A stretch of DNA of 50,754 nt from Lachnospiraceae bacterium. Lineage in GTDB: Bacteria > Bacillota > Clostridia > Lachnospirales > Lachnospiraceae. The DNA is taken from contig JAFUKJ010000029.1 in NCBI GenBank assembly GCA_017467805.1, positions 1-50,754 on the forward strand, written 5' to 3'. Each line of letters begins with the position of its first letter. Within the stretch, counting starts at the first letter, position 1. Under the pieces are notes generated by a model that was not told the origin of the DNA, ran no database searches, and was given only the letters and a program-made list of their open reading frames with translations. Positions 1 through 7,023 of the stretch are shown here, piece by piece. A program made the translations under genes and the position numbers.

Positions 1-59
1 ATATTGCTAATCTTGAGATGGTAATGTTTGACTTGGATGCAATGGAAGAATATGAATAA
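1..59 (+). CDS. 3' end of a truncated gene, product unknown
   Basis: The first bases read open in one frame from position 3 to a TAA stop at 57-59 and give an acidic tail ending in EEYE. The reading frame is followed at once by a strong terminator hairpin, which supports it being the real end of a gene. Too little is present to name the product. Confidence 0.55.
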   Translation, partial: IANLEMVMFDLDAMEEYE

Positions 60-65
60 GAGATA

Positions 66-103
66 AAAAATGGTTCGTGCTTTTTGGCACGAACCACTTT
101 TTT
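66..103. terminator. bidirectional intrinsic terminator
   Basis: A 10-bp perfect stem (TGGTTCGTGC at 71-80 with its complement at 87-96) has a short loop, an A-run before it and a T-run after it. It can stop both the plus-strand gene ending at 59 and the minus-strand SPFH gene ending at 102. Confidence 0.9.
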
Positions 104-1466
104 ATTCATTAGTCTTATCTTCATCATTAAATGGGTCACCGCACTCAGGACAGAACTTTGGTGGATTCTTAGGGTCCTTCGGCTCCCAACCACATTTGTC
201 ACACTTATAAACAAATGCAGCCTCAGGCTTCTTGGCACCACATTCCATGCAGAACTTACCCTTATTCTGTGTCTTGCAGTCAGGACACTCCCAACCTACC
301 ATAGGAGCAGCCTCAGGCTTCTTAGAGCCACAGTCGGCACAGAACTTACCTGTATTAGAGTGACCACATGTACATGTCCATACATTGACATTATCTTCTG
401 CGTCAACGTTTGTTGGTTGGTCAACAGTAGGTGCTGGCTGACTTACAGGCGCAATACCCTGTCCGTTTGCCATCATTGCACCAAATCCAGTATTGGCGCC
501 CATCATATTAGCCATATTCATTCCAGCAAATGCCATCATAGGACCTGTGCTTTCATTAGAAGCAGCTGCCTTCATAGCCTCAGCCTGAGCTAAGCCTAAC
601 TTAGCACCGAGCATACTCTGGTTAGTATAAACAGCATCTGTCTGGATATCTTTGATTCTATCCAAATCTTCAGGTGGAATATCAATGCTTCCGAAAGAAA
701 GGCTGGCAAGTACAAGACCACGATTCTTGAACCATGTAGTCTCAAGACTTTCCATAATTGCCTGACGAATCTCTTCTGAGTGAAGACCAATCTCGCTATA
801 ACGTACACCCTTTGCAGAAACAGCACTGAATGCAGGAATCATGCCATTTAATAACTCTTCTCTTAACTGGTTAATAATGCGTGATTTGTTATAACTGTCA
901 GTAATATTTCCACTTACATAGCGATAGAAGAGAATAGGGTCCTGAATTCTCATTGTATAAGAACCATGACAACGAACGCTTAAGTCAAAGTCTATGCCTG
1001 TTCTGGCATCAATTACTCGGAACGGAAGTGGATTCTGGGTTCCGAATTTGTTGTTCATAATTTCCTTAGTATTAACATAGTAAACTCTCTGGTCAGTAGG
1101 AATCTCACCACCATATGCAATACGCTTGCCGAACTGCTTAAAGCTTTCGATTAATCCTGTACCTAATTCACCGCAGAATACAGATGATTCTGTAGAGGAA
1201 TTGTATGTGAATACACCTGCCTCTGCACAGACTTCAACAACTGCACCTTCTGAAACGATAAGAGCACACTGACCTTCGTTAATAACGATACCTGACCCGT
1301 TGTTAATAACGTTGTCAGTAGCGTTATTGGTAGAATGTTTTGTATTCTTCTTGGTACCCTTTGTTACTAAGATATCATCTGATAACGACTCGCAGTAGAA
1401 ATACTCGAGATACTGGTCTGCAAGTTCGCTGGATAATGCACTTTTAAAAGCTTTTATTAATCCCAT
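102..1466 (-). CDS. SPFH/Band-7 domain protein with C-terminal zinc ribbons
   Basis: The protein has 454 aa. The N-terminal two thirds match the SPFH-domain family often annotated as virion core or YdjI-like protein: it opens MGLIKAFKSALSSELADQYLEY and has conserved stretches such as FGKRIAYGGEIP. No clear signal peptide or membrane helix is visible. A Gly/Ala/Met-rich linker (about 290-340) leads to three CxxC...CxxC zinc ribbons (about 365-379, 394-409 and 422-442). The first two are near copies separated by the same KKPEAA spacer; the third has a longer loop. SPFH proteins of this kind are thought to form membrane-associated oligomers and stress scaffolds. A near-consensus promoter lies just upstream, so it is probably transcribed alone. 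Confidence 0.85.
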   Translation of the reverse strand: MGLIKAFKSALSSELADQYLEYFYCESLSDDILVTKGTKKNTKHSTNNATDNVINNGSGIVINEGQCALIVSEGAVVEVCAEAGVFTYNSSTESSVFCGELGTGLIESFKQFGKRIAYGGEIPTDQRVYYVNTKEIMNNKFGTQNPLPFRVIDARTGIDFDLSVRCHGSYTMRIQDPILFYRYVSGNITDSYNKSRIINQLREELLNGMIPAFSAVSAKGVRYSEIGLHSEEIRQAIMESLETTWFKNRGLVLASLSFGSIDIPPEDLDRIKDIQTDAVYTNQSMLGAKLGLAQAEAMKAAASNESTGPMMAFAGMNMANMMGANTGFGAMMANGQGIAPVSQPAPTVDQPTNVDAEDNVNVWTCTCGHSNTGKFCADCGSKKPEAAPMVGWECPDCKTQNKGKFCMECGAKKPEAAFVYKCDKCGWEPKDPKNPPKFCPECGDPFNDEDKTNE

Positions 1467-1515
1467 TGTAATGTCCCCCTGTTCCTATAATTATGGTAAA
1501 CTCAATAACAATTTT

Positions 1516-1544
1516 ATTATAGGGTTTTCGACAAATATTGTCTA
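1516..1544 (-). promoter_or_regulatory. sigma-A promoter for the SPFH gene
   Basis: On the minus strand a TAGACA -35 box (1539-1544) and a TATAAT -10 box (1516-1521) are separated by 17 bp. Transcription would start near 1509, about 40 nt before the ATG at 1466. Confidence 0.75.
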
Positions 1545-1663
1545 GTGATATCTTTGGGATTACAGATGGAATAAATACTTTATTATATTATTCCGTATAT
1601 GTATTCATAGAATTAGCAGAGGAAATCCTTAGCAAAGATGACGTTGTATATAGTGTTGCATTT

Positions 1664-2260
1664 TTAAAGTTCGCACAGTACAAGTATCCTATCGTTTGCA
1701 ACAGAATAAATGTGCTTATATCTACATTCAATTCCAGGACTATTCTTTATGTATCGCTTCAATTCTTGTTTCGTGTAATGTGGAATCACTATACCATCCC
1801 AAAGTTCTAACGCAGTAAAATCAGTCATATAAACTGTATTTTTATCAAAAGATAGTGCATCTTCGATATCTTTTCCTGAAATCATAGCTCCTGCACTAGC
1901 TCCAATATATGTAACCCCTTTATTGAATAAGTCTTTAATTAATTTGTCATACCCCTTTTTTCGCATTAGCGCTAAAATCTGAAATGCATTTCCTTCTCCA
2001 ACATAAATGTACTCTACATCTAATTTCTCATAAGAACTATTAATATGCCTTGACAAAATAATATTCTCTCTTGAAAATCCCAATTCCAGACATGCATTCA
2101 CTAATGCATTATCCAAATAATCATACGGTTCGTCAAAAACCAATATCCTTTTTTTGTATAATGTATCATCATTTTTCAACGCTTTAAAAATTAACTTTCT
2201 TCCACGTTCAGATGTTAATCCATAGGATGTAAAAATCAAATTATTCTTATGATTTTCCAT
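1664..2260 (-). CDS. Type 1 glutamine amidotransferase-like / peptidase S51 family protein
   Basis: The 198-aa cytosolic protein has the peptidase E (S51) core: a glycine-rich VGEGNAFQ strand near 87-94, then the nucleophile elbow GASAGAM with Ser122, and a downstream IPHY motif with His161 as the likely catalytic histidine. Family members are Ser-His-Glu dipeptidases that cleave Asp-X dipeptides, or cyanophycinase relatives; the substrate here cannot be read from sequence. The start is supported by a GGAGG ribosome binding site 9 nt upstream. The secreted lectin/C39 gene lies upstream on the same strand, with a hairpin between them. Confidence 0.8.
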   Translation of the reverse strand: MENHKNNLIFTSYGLTSERGRKLIFKALKNDDTLYKKRILVFDEPYDYLDNALVNACLELGFSRENIILSRHINSSYEKLDVEYIYVGEGNAFQILALMRKKGYDKLIKDLFNKGVTYIGASAGAMISGKDIEDALSFDKNTVYMTDFTALELWDGIVIPHYTKQELKRYIKNSPGIECRYKHIYSVANDRILVLCEL

Positions 2261-2281
2261 TTTGTCGCTTCCTCCAAGAAT

Positions 2282-2323
2282 GCCAGCTTAATACTCAACT
2301 TTACAGTTAAGTACTAAGCTGAC
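2282..2323 (-). other. 18-bp RNA hairpin between two minus-strand genes
   Basis: An 18-bp stem with a 6-nt loop lies between the lectin/C39 gene and the S51 gene. Three positions are G-U pairs on the minus strand but A-C mismatches on the plus strand, so the structure belongs to the minus-strand transcript. It has no U-run behind it and ends about 10 nt before the Shine-Dalgarno site of the S51 gene. It may be a weak terminator, a processing site or a translation-modulating hairpin. Confidence 0.6.
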
Positions 2324-2335
2324 GATGAACTGATT

Positions 2336-3331
2336 TTACTTGACGTACCAAATGCTTGTTACATTTGAAAGGATATCATACTCGGTATCGCCCTTCAATG
2401 TTGACTCTTCAATAGTGACAACTCCCGTAGATTTCCAAGGGTCATATACCTTCAATGCACCATCATAATCTACAAGTAATACAGCATGTGGGTCAGATGT
2501 ATATAAAACAATTCCTTCTGGGTTATGAAGTAACATATCAATCAAAAACTCCTTCTTTTCCTCAGTTGAATATTTTCTTAAAGACTTATTTGTAATAGAG
2601 TATCCATTATACTTAAAATTATTCTTTAATCCCTTATTCCATGCAACCTTCTTAAGTTCACTCTCTGTCGGCAAATTTTCATTATTGACACCTGATAATC
2701 CTTCGTTGATATAAAGTTTTCTAAGCATATTTGTAGCTGATGCCAAAGTACATGTATTCTTTTCCTGCTGATTCATATAGATGTTATCATCAACATATAC
2801 TGAATAGAATGAGAAGAGCTGTGCTGACGAACAATTGCTATCATATAAACGTACATTTGTATAATCGCAACTCTGCCCTCCAGCAACATCAAATACTAAG
2901 TCCTTATTCAACTTTGTAATAAAGAAATAATATTCATCATATGTACCGATTCTAAAAAGTTGTGCATCGGTGCTATTTCTTTCATACAACTGTAAATTGT
3001 TCCCTGTTCTACTTTCTCCCCCCTGAACATCAATAGCTCTTCCGTCAGCTAAAGAAATAAATTCGTAATATCCATTCCCCGCATCACGAAAATAAAACAT
3101 TTCATTTTCTGAAAAAGACTGTGTTACAATTTCAAGATTACCATTTACATTTGCTAAACAACTATTCTCAGCACACTTAGGTACAATCATATACAAACCA
3201 CCATTCACAGGACGCTCAGCATATTCAACGGTTTCTGGATTTGTACACTGTTCACTTGCAGCCTCTGCCTTCATAATAGGCATACACGTAATTAATAAAA
3301 CCAATAACAACAATAAACTTACATTCTTCAT
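2336..3331 (-). CDS. Secreted ricin-type lectin with C-terminal C39-like cysteine peptidase domain
   Basis: The 331-aa protein starts with a signal peptide (hydrophobic 4-19, likely cleaved after KAEAA near residue 25). Residues 40-175 form a ricin-type beta-trefoil: repeated units such as GRAIDVQGG...GNNLQLYERN...AQLFRI, repeated as DLVFDVAGG...VRLYDSN...AQLF. Residues 185-331 look like a papain/C39-like domain with candidate Cys194 (NTCTLAS), His282 (DPHAVLL) and Asp297 (VYDPW). Such proteins are exported and bind glycans; the peptidase activity is inferred only from the triad-like residues. It could act on host or neighbour glycoproteins or on a secreted peptide. Confidence 0.75.
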   Translation of the reverse strand: MKNVSLLLLLVLLITCMPIMKAEAASEQCTNPETVEYAERPVNGGLYMIVPKCAENSCLANVNGNLEIVTQSFSENEMFYFRDAGNGYYEFISLADGRAIDVQGGESRTGNNLQLYERNSTDAQLFRIGTYDEYYFFITKLNKDLVFDVAGGQSCDYTNVRLYDSNCSSAQLFSFYSVYVDDNIYMNQQEKNTCTLASATNMLRKLYINEGLSGVNNENLPTESELKKVAWNKGLKNNFKYNGYSITNKSLRKYSTEEKKEFLIDMLLHNPEGIVLYTSDPHAVLLVDYDGALKVYDPWKSTGVVTIEESTLKGDTEYDILSNVTSIWYVK

Positions 3332-3469
3332 AGCAAATCTCCTTTTCTCTGATACAAAATTATTAGTTACCAGTTAACAAACATTTTTTTGTTTCATCCA
3401 TTTTATATCTCATTGAAATGAACATACTCCATAATCTTGTTTGCTCCTGTTGAGAATACTATATTATAA

Positions 3470-3505
3470 ATAAAGAAAAACAAGGTCGCAGTGAAAGCGA
3501 CCTTG
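3470..3505 (-). terminator. intrinsic terminator of the macro-domain gene
   Basis: On the minus strand a 9-bp perfect stem (CAAGGTCGC at 3497-3505 paired with 3481-3489) is followed by a U-rich run read from 3480 downward. It sits right after the stop codon at 3509. Confidence 0.85.
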
Positions 3506-3508
3506 AAA

Positions 3509-4534
3509 TTATTTTATTATACAGGGTAATTCATGATTTTCTAATGCAAAATCAATCTCAATAATATCAAATATTTTGTTTTCTATAAAATATGAAAAAA
3601 TGATATCTCGCTTATCAGAAGGAGAAAGTGCATATCCTGCTCTTAGTAGTAAATCTTTTGTTTCTCCTAAATTTAGTTTGGCGCCGATACATAATCTAAG
3701 AGCAGTATTTTTATCAGGATGATAATTTCGGTCTTGCTTAATCTTTGAAAATAACTGTTTTGTGACCATTGCCTTATTATACACTTCTGAATTTGTTAAT
3801 CCCTTAAGTTTTATCAGATACAGCAAATACTGCTGAAACGTATCTGTAATATGACTCATTCTCTCTTGTATCGCAATATCGTTATCCTCTAAAAACTTTT
3901 CGTATTTATTTTCATCTGCTAATATTTCATCTAAACTAAATTCTTTTTCTGAATCTGCTTGATCAATGTAATATTTATATCCATATTCTTCTTCACATTT
4001 ATCATATACATAATGTTTGTCTATGTATTCTTGTAAGTCTGGATTTAGGTTATATCCAAGAGCGGTGGATTTAGAATCAAAAAGAACCAAATAAACATCC
4101 ATTTTATGCCTAAATAGAAATGAATTTATTTCATCGATAGCAATTCTCATTCCCTCTTCTCTTGGATAACCGAAACTCCCTGTTGCAATCAATGGAAATG
4201 CAATACTTTTGCACTTTTTCTCATAAGCTAGTTCTAAGCTTCTTCTATAACATAAACGAAGTTTTTCATCAGCTCCCTGATTTCCATCCCCATAATATGG
4301 ACTTACCGCGTGAATAATATAGCTCGATGGTAAGTTAAAACCTGATGTTATTGCAACCTCACCCGCCTGCATCACTCCTATTTTTTGTTTTTCTTCTAAA
4401 AGTTTTTGCTCGCCTGCCGCTTTATATACAGCAGCATCTACACCACTGGAATAAATCGGCTCGGCATTTGCTGTATTTACAATCACGTCTACTTTCATCT
4501 TTGTTATATCATTACGCACAATTTTTAAAGGCAT
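3509..4534 (-). CDS. Macro-domain (ADP-ribose-binding) protein with C-terminal helical domain
   Basis: The 341-aa protein begins with a macro domain (1-165). It shows the VDVIVNTANA motif, the GVDAAVYKAAG loop, SYIIHAVSP and the IATGSFGYP glycine loop that hold ADP-ribose. Such domains bind or remove ADP-ribose from proteins or nucleic acid. Residues 200-341 form a second, all-helical part with a region resembling a helix-turn-helix (VYNKAMVTKQLFSKIKQ). Its end is not a known catalytic domain that I recognise, but the same pairing is common in Clostridia. The gene stands alone with its own terminator; a partner toxin or ADP-ribosyltransferase is not visible nearby. Confidence 0.8.
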   Translation of the reverse strand: MPLKIVRNDITKMKVDVIVNTANAEPIYSSGVDAAVYKAAGEQKLLEEKQKIGVMQAGEVAITSGFNLPSSYIIHAVSPYYGDGNQGADEKLRLCYRRSLELAYEKKCKSIAFPLIATGSFGYPREEGMRIAIDEINSFLFRHKMDVYLVLFDSKSTALGYNLNPDLQEYIDKHYVYDKCEEEYGYKYYIDQADSEKEFSLDEILADENKYEKFLEDNDIAIQERMSHITDTFQQYLLYLIKLKGLTNSEVYNKAMVTKQLFSKIKQDRNYHPDKNTALRLCIGAKLNLGETKDLLLRAGYALSPSDKRDIIFSYFIENKIFDIIEIDFALENHELPCIIK

Positions 4535-4599
4535 TCTAACATATCCCCCAGTTTCTTTTAATACTTGTACAAATAGTATTACTTATTCTATCCAAATAA

Positions 4600-4692
4600 T
4601 CAAGAACTCTTTGTGTTTGAATCACACCATACATCATCGTCAATATATCCAGTTTTGTTCATATTGCTATCATATAATTCAGTATGCCCCAT
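4600..4692 (-). CDS. Possible 30-aa small protein or gene remnant
   Basis: A minus-strand frame of 30 codons opens with ATG at 4692, preceded by a very strong AGGAGGAG ribosome binding site with 7-nt spacing, and stops with TGA at 4600. The product is MGHTELYDSNMNKTGYIDDD followed by a ten-residue tail. The first half resembles the usual N-terminus of small NUDIX hydrolases (ELWDxYDxNxNKTG), so it may be what remains of a broken gene; equally it may be a true small protein. A TTGCTA/TATATT pair with an 18-bp spacer upstream is a possible promoter. Confidence 0.4.
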   Translation of the reverse strand: MGHTELYDSNMNKTGYIDDDVWCDSNTKSS

Positions 4693-4739
4693 ATTTAAAC
4701 TCCTCCTAATTTTATTTTCTGTTACAAAAAATATACACA

Positions 4740-5014
4740 AACCTGAAAACAGGTAGCAAAGTTTGAAGAAAAGCAAGATGCGGATGTTTGCAATAACAGT
4801 TAATGTCTATACAATAGGAAAAGAATGATTAAAAATAAATGTTAAAAATTTAATGTTTATCATTAAAAACGTATTGACAAGAGAAGAAAAGAATAGTATA
4901 TTAAATTTAACGATAAACATTAAAAGTTTAATGAAATAAGTTTATCAACACATCTTGCAAGAGTGGAAATTATGTAGAGAGCAAATTAAAACAAGAGAAA
5001 GAAGAGGATGAAGT
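4740..5014 (+). promoter_or_regulatory. promoter with flanking inverted operators for the DUF2975-Xre module
   Basis: TTGACA (4874-4879), a 17-bp spacer and TATATT (4897-4902) form a strong promoter. Two 19-bp elements, one at 4849-4867 and one inverted at 4906-4924, agree at 18 of 19 positions as TTTAATGTTTATCrTTAAA and bracket the promoter with centres 57 bp apart. Each element is itself partly symmetrical (TTTAA...TTAAA). This is the layout of a repressor operator pair, and the small Xre regulator encoded at 5634 is the obvious candidate to bind. The gap from 4693 holds no other gene that I can see on the plus strand. Confidence 0.7.
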
Positions 5015-5623
5015 ATGAAGGAACAGGCAATTCAAAAGATTAATAAGATTGGAAAAATAAGTGGTATGATAGCAAGTGTAATGGGTTATTTAGCAGTGTT
5101 TGCAACGGTAGTGTATGTAATTGTAGGAATTATAGGTTTTGTGAATCAGGAAGCAAGAGATGCCTTCGCGGGAGCTATTCCTACCATTGAGATTAGAGAA
5201 GAAGCATTAGCAGAAGAGGAGACTATCGTAACACAAGAGGTTAGAATTTTAAGTATAGCCGATTTGCAGTCTAATATTGGTGAAAACTATTTATTTTTCT
5301 TCGTATCTACAAGTTTACACCTGATATTAGCCACTGTTGCAGTTTTTTGCTTTGAGAAGATGTGTAAAGCATTGGGAAGCTGTACGTCACCATTTGAAGA
5401 GGATGTTACGCAAAGGATGATTAAGTTTGCGAAAGTATTTGTTGTAACGGTTGTCTATGCAATTGTGAGTAGTTTCGTAGAGAGTGCTATTGTTAATGCT
5501 GGGGCTTCTTGGAAGTTCGATATAAGCTTCTGGGATGTGGTATTAATTGCTATAGTTATGATGCTTGTATATGTTTTCAAGTATGGTGCTGTATTGCAGA
5601 GAGAGTCTGACGAGACGTTGTAG
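5015..5623 (+). CDS. DUF2975 family membrane protein
   Basis: The 202-aa protein has four predicted membrane helices (about 15-43, 90-113, 136-157 and 170-191), with a polar, Glu-rich loop between the first two. It ends in the FKYGAVLQRESDETL signature seen in DUF2975 proteins. Function is unknown, but the family is almost always encoded next to a small Xre regulator of the YozG type, as here 10 bp downstream. The pair probably forms a self-controlled envelope or competition response unit. The start is supported by a GAGGA site 8 nt before ATG. Confidence 0.8.
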   Translation: MKEQAIQKINKIGKISGMIASVMGYLAVFATVVYVIVGIIGFVNQEARDAFAGAIPTIEIREEALAEEETIVTQEVRILSIADLQSNIGENYLFFFVSTSLHLILATVAVFCFEKMCKALGSCTSPFEEDVTQRMIKFAKVFVVTVVYAIVSSFVESAIVNAGASWKFDISFWDVVLIAIVMMLVYVFKYGAVLQRESDETL

Positions 5624-5633
5624 GAGGTAGAAT

Positions 5634-5864
5634 ATGGGAAAGATTATTTTGAGATTAGACAGAGTGATGGCGGACCGTAAGATGAGCTTGAACGAGTTAT
5701 CTGAGAAGGTTGGTGTGTCCAATGTGAATCTGTCTAAGATTAAGACTGGTAAAATCAGTGCAGTGCGTTTTTCCACCTTGGAGGCAATCTGTGAAGCCTT
5801 GAACTGCCAGCCAGGAGATATATTAGAGTATGACCCGAATGCGACGCATGAGGATGAAGAATAG
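5634..5864 (+). CDS. Xre-family transcriptional regulator (YozG-like)
   Basis: The 76-aa protein is nearly all one helix-turn-helix: MGKIILRLDRVMADRKMS, then LNELSEKVGVSNVNLSKIKTG as helices 2-3 and the FSTLEAICEALNCQPGDILEY ending typical of the small Xre/YozG class. It should bind DNA as a dimer. It is co-transcribed with the DUF2975 gene (10-bp gap with a GGAGG site in it) and is the likely ligand of the 19-bp operator pair upstream of that gene. Confidence 0.85.
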   Translation: MGKIILRLDRVMADRKMSLNELSEKVGVSNVNLSKIKTGKISAVRFSTLEAICEALNCQPGDILEYDPNATHEDEE

Positions 5865-5877
5865 AGAAGAATACAGG

Positions 5878-5909
5878 CAGGAGGATTTTAAAATCCCCCT
5901 GTTTTTTTT
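5878..5909 (+). terminator. intrinsic terminator after the first Xre gene
   Basis: A stem of about 11 bp (CAGGAGGATTTT against AAAATCCCCCTG, one mismatch) is followed by eight T. Confidence 0.85.
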
Positions 5910-5922
5910 GTTGTTGTTGTGA

Positions 5923-5972
5923 CAAAATGCAATTTATATATTGCATTTTGCTATTGTTGGTGATAGTATAAT
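5923..5972 (+). promoter_or_regulatory. perfect 11-bp palindrome at the promoter of the second membrane/Xre module
   Basis: CAAAATGCAAT (5923-5933) and its exact inverted copy (5940-5950) are 6 bp apart. A TATAAT box lies at 5967-5972, but its -35 position (5944-5949, CATTTT) is poor and is covered by the right palindrome arm. This fits an operator or activator site, presumably for the regulator encoded at 6732. Confidence 0.6.
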
Positions 5973-6025
5973 AAAAAAGACATATATATATGACATCATG
6001 GAAGATATAAAAGGAGAGAGTAAGT

Positions 6026-6742
6026 ATGTTGCAGTTAGAAAAGCCTATGGTGGATGAACGAATTCAGAAGGAGACAAATCGTTTCTTCGCAAAATTATTT
6101 TTTTTTCAGACATTGTTTGTTATTGGTGGAATGGTGATGCAGATAGTGAATCCGGTTCCTTTACGAGTATTTTGTTTGCAGATTATTTGCTTGGTAGTGG
6201 GTATAGGATTTGCATTGATACAGTTGATTACAAAAGGCGTGTTTTGGCTTAAGGCTAAGGATGATGCACTAATCTCGATTCGTGAAGAAATTCTTGCGGT
6301 TGCATATTCTTTAGAATTTATTATTTTATTATTGGGCGATTGTGTTTTTATATTCTTTGAAAAAGAGTATTCCTCGTGGAATGTATTGTATTGTTTTGAA
6401 TGGATGATTCCTGCTTGGATTTATGTTGTGATAGGAATAAAACATAGTTGGATACAGTGGGGAGGCAAGGCTCGTCAGATAAATGGAAAGAAATTGCTGA
6501 AGAAGCTTTGGATTCCAGCTATGGTTGCAGCAGTATTCATGATTATTTTGTTAGAACTTCCAGATTGGTTAGAGGATAAAGTGTTTTCAGGAAACGAGAT
6601 ATTTGCTGTTTCAGTTATTGTGATAGGAATACCTATGGGTTCATATTTTCTTATGAAGAAAATTGTAGATGCGGGCGAGAAGAGAGCAAACAAGATGTTG
6701 GAAGAGTTAGAGAAACAGGAGGAGATGACTCTTGAAGAATAA
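6026..6742 (+). CDS. Membrane protein of the DUF6773-like type
   Basis: The 238-aa protein starts with a cytosolic N-terminus and has about six hydrophobic segments (near 25-42, 47-66, 92-110, 119-137, 159-176 and 190-208), ending in a long Lys/Glu-rich amphipathic helix. It resembles the membrane proteins paired with small Xre regulators in Clostridia (I believe DUF6773), but I see no catalytic motif. It overlaps the next gene by 11 bp, so the two products are translationally coupled. Ribosome binding site AAGGAGAG. Confidence 0.65.
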   Translation: MLQLEKPMVDERIQKETNRFFAKLFFFQTLFVIGGMVMQIVNPVPLRVFCLQIICLVVGIGFALIQLITKGVFWLKAKDDALISIREEILAVAYSLEFIILLLGDCVFIFFEKEYSSWNVLYCFEWMIPAWIYVVIGIKHSWIQWGGKARQINGKKLLKKLWIPAMVAAVFMIILLELPDWLEDKVFSGNEIFAVSVIVIGIPMGSYFLMKKIVDAGEKRANKMLEELEKQEEMTLEE

Positions 6743-6932
6743 GAGAATGAAGATTGCAAGAATCGAATGTGATTTGACGCAGGAGCAGCTTGCAGAGAAG
6801 GTTGGTGTGGCAAGACAGACCATAGGTTTGATTGAAGCTGGCAATTATAATCCCAGCATTAGTCTATGCATTGATATATGTAAGGCATTGAATAAGAGTC
6901 TGGATGAGTTGTTTTGGCCACAGGAAGAGTAG
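6732..6932 (+). CDS. Small Xre-family transcriptional regulator
   Basis: The 66-aa HTH protein uses a TTG start: AGGAGG lies 7 nt before it, whereas the next in-frame ATG (6747) is too far from this site. The protein has the canonical helix-turn-helix (LTQEQLAEKVGVARQTIGLIE), followed by NYNPSISLCIDICKALNKSL and DELFW, the class of tiny one-domain repressors that partner with membrane proteins. The 11-bp overlap with the upstream membrane gene indicates coupling. It may act at the 5923-5950 palindrome. Confidence 0.85.
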   Translation: MKNKRMKIARIECDLTQEQLAEKVGVARQTIGLIEAGNYNPSISLCIDICKALNKSLDELFWPQEE

Positions 6933-7023
6933 AGAATTAAATAATTAACACTTACGGTTAACTAATTCTGTTATCTGCCGATATAGTATATGGAAGAATA
7001 ACCATTTGTAGGAGGGGATACAG

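Noticed and set aside
84-593. Plus-strand open frame opposite the SPFH gene
   Set aside because: It is antisense to the zinc-ribbon coding region, has low-complexity composition, no ribosome binding site, and begins within the terminator hairpin.
1538-1810. Open plus-strand frame in the gap and over the end of the S51 gene
   Set aside because: It starts in the promoter region of the SPFH gene, has no ribosome binding site and overlaps the end of the S51 gene antisense.
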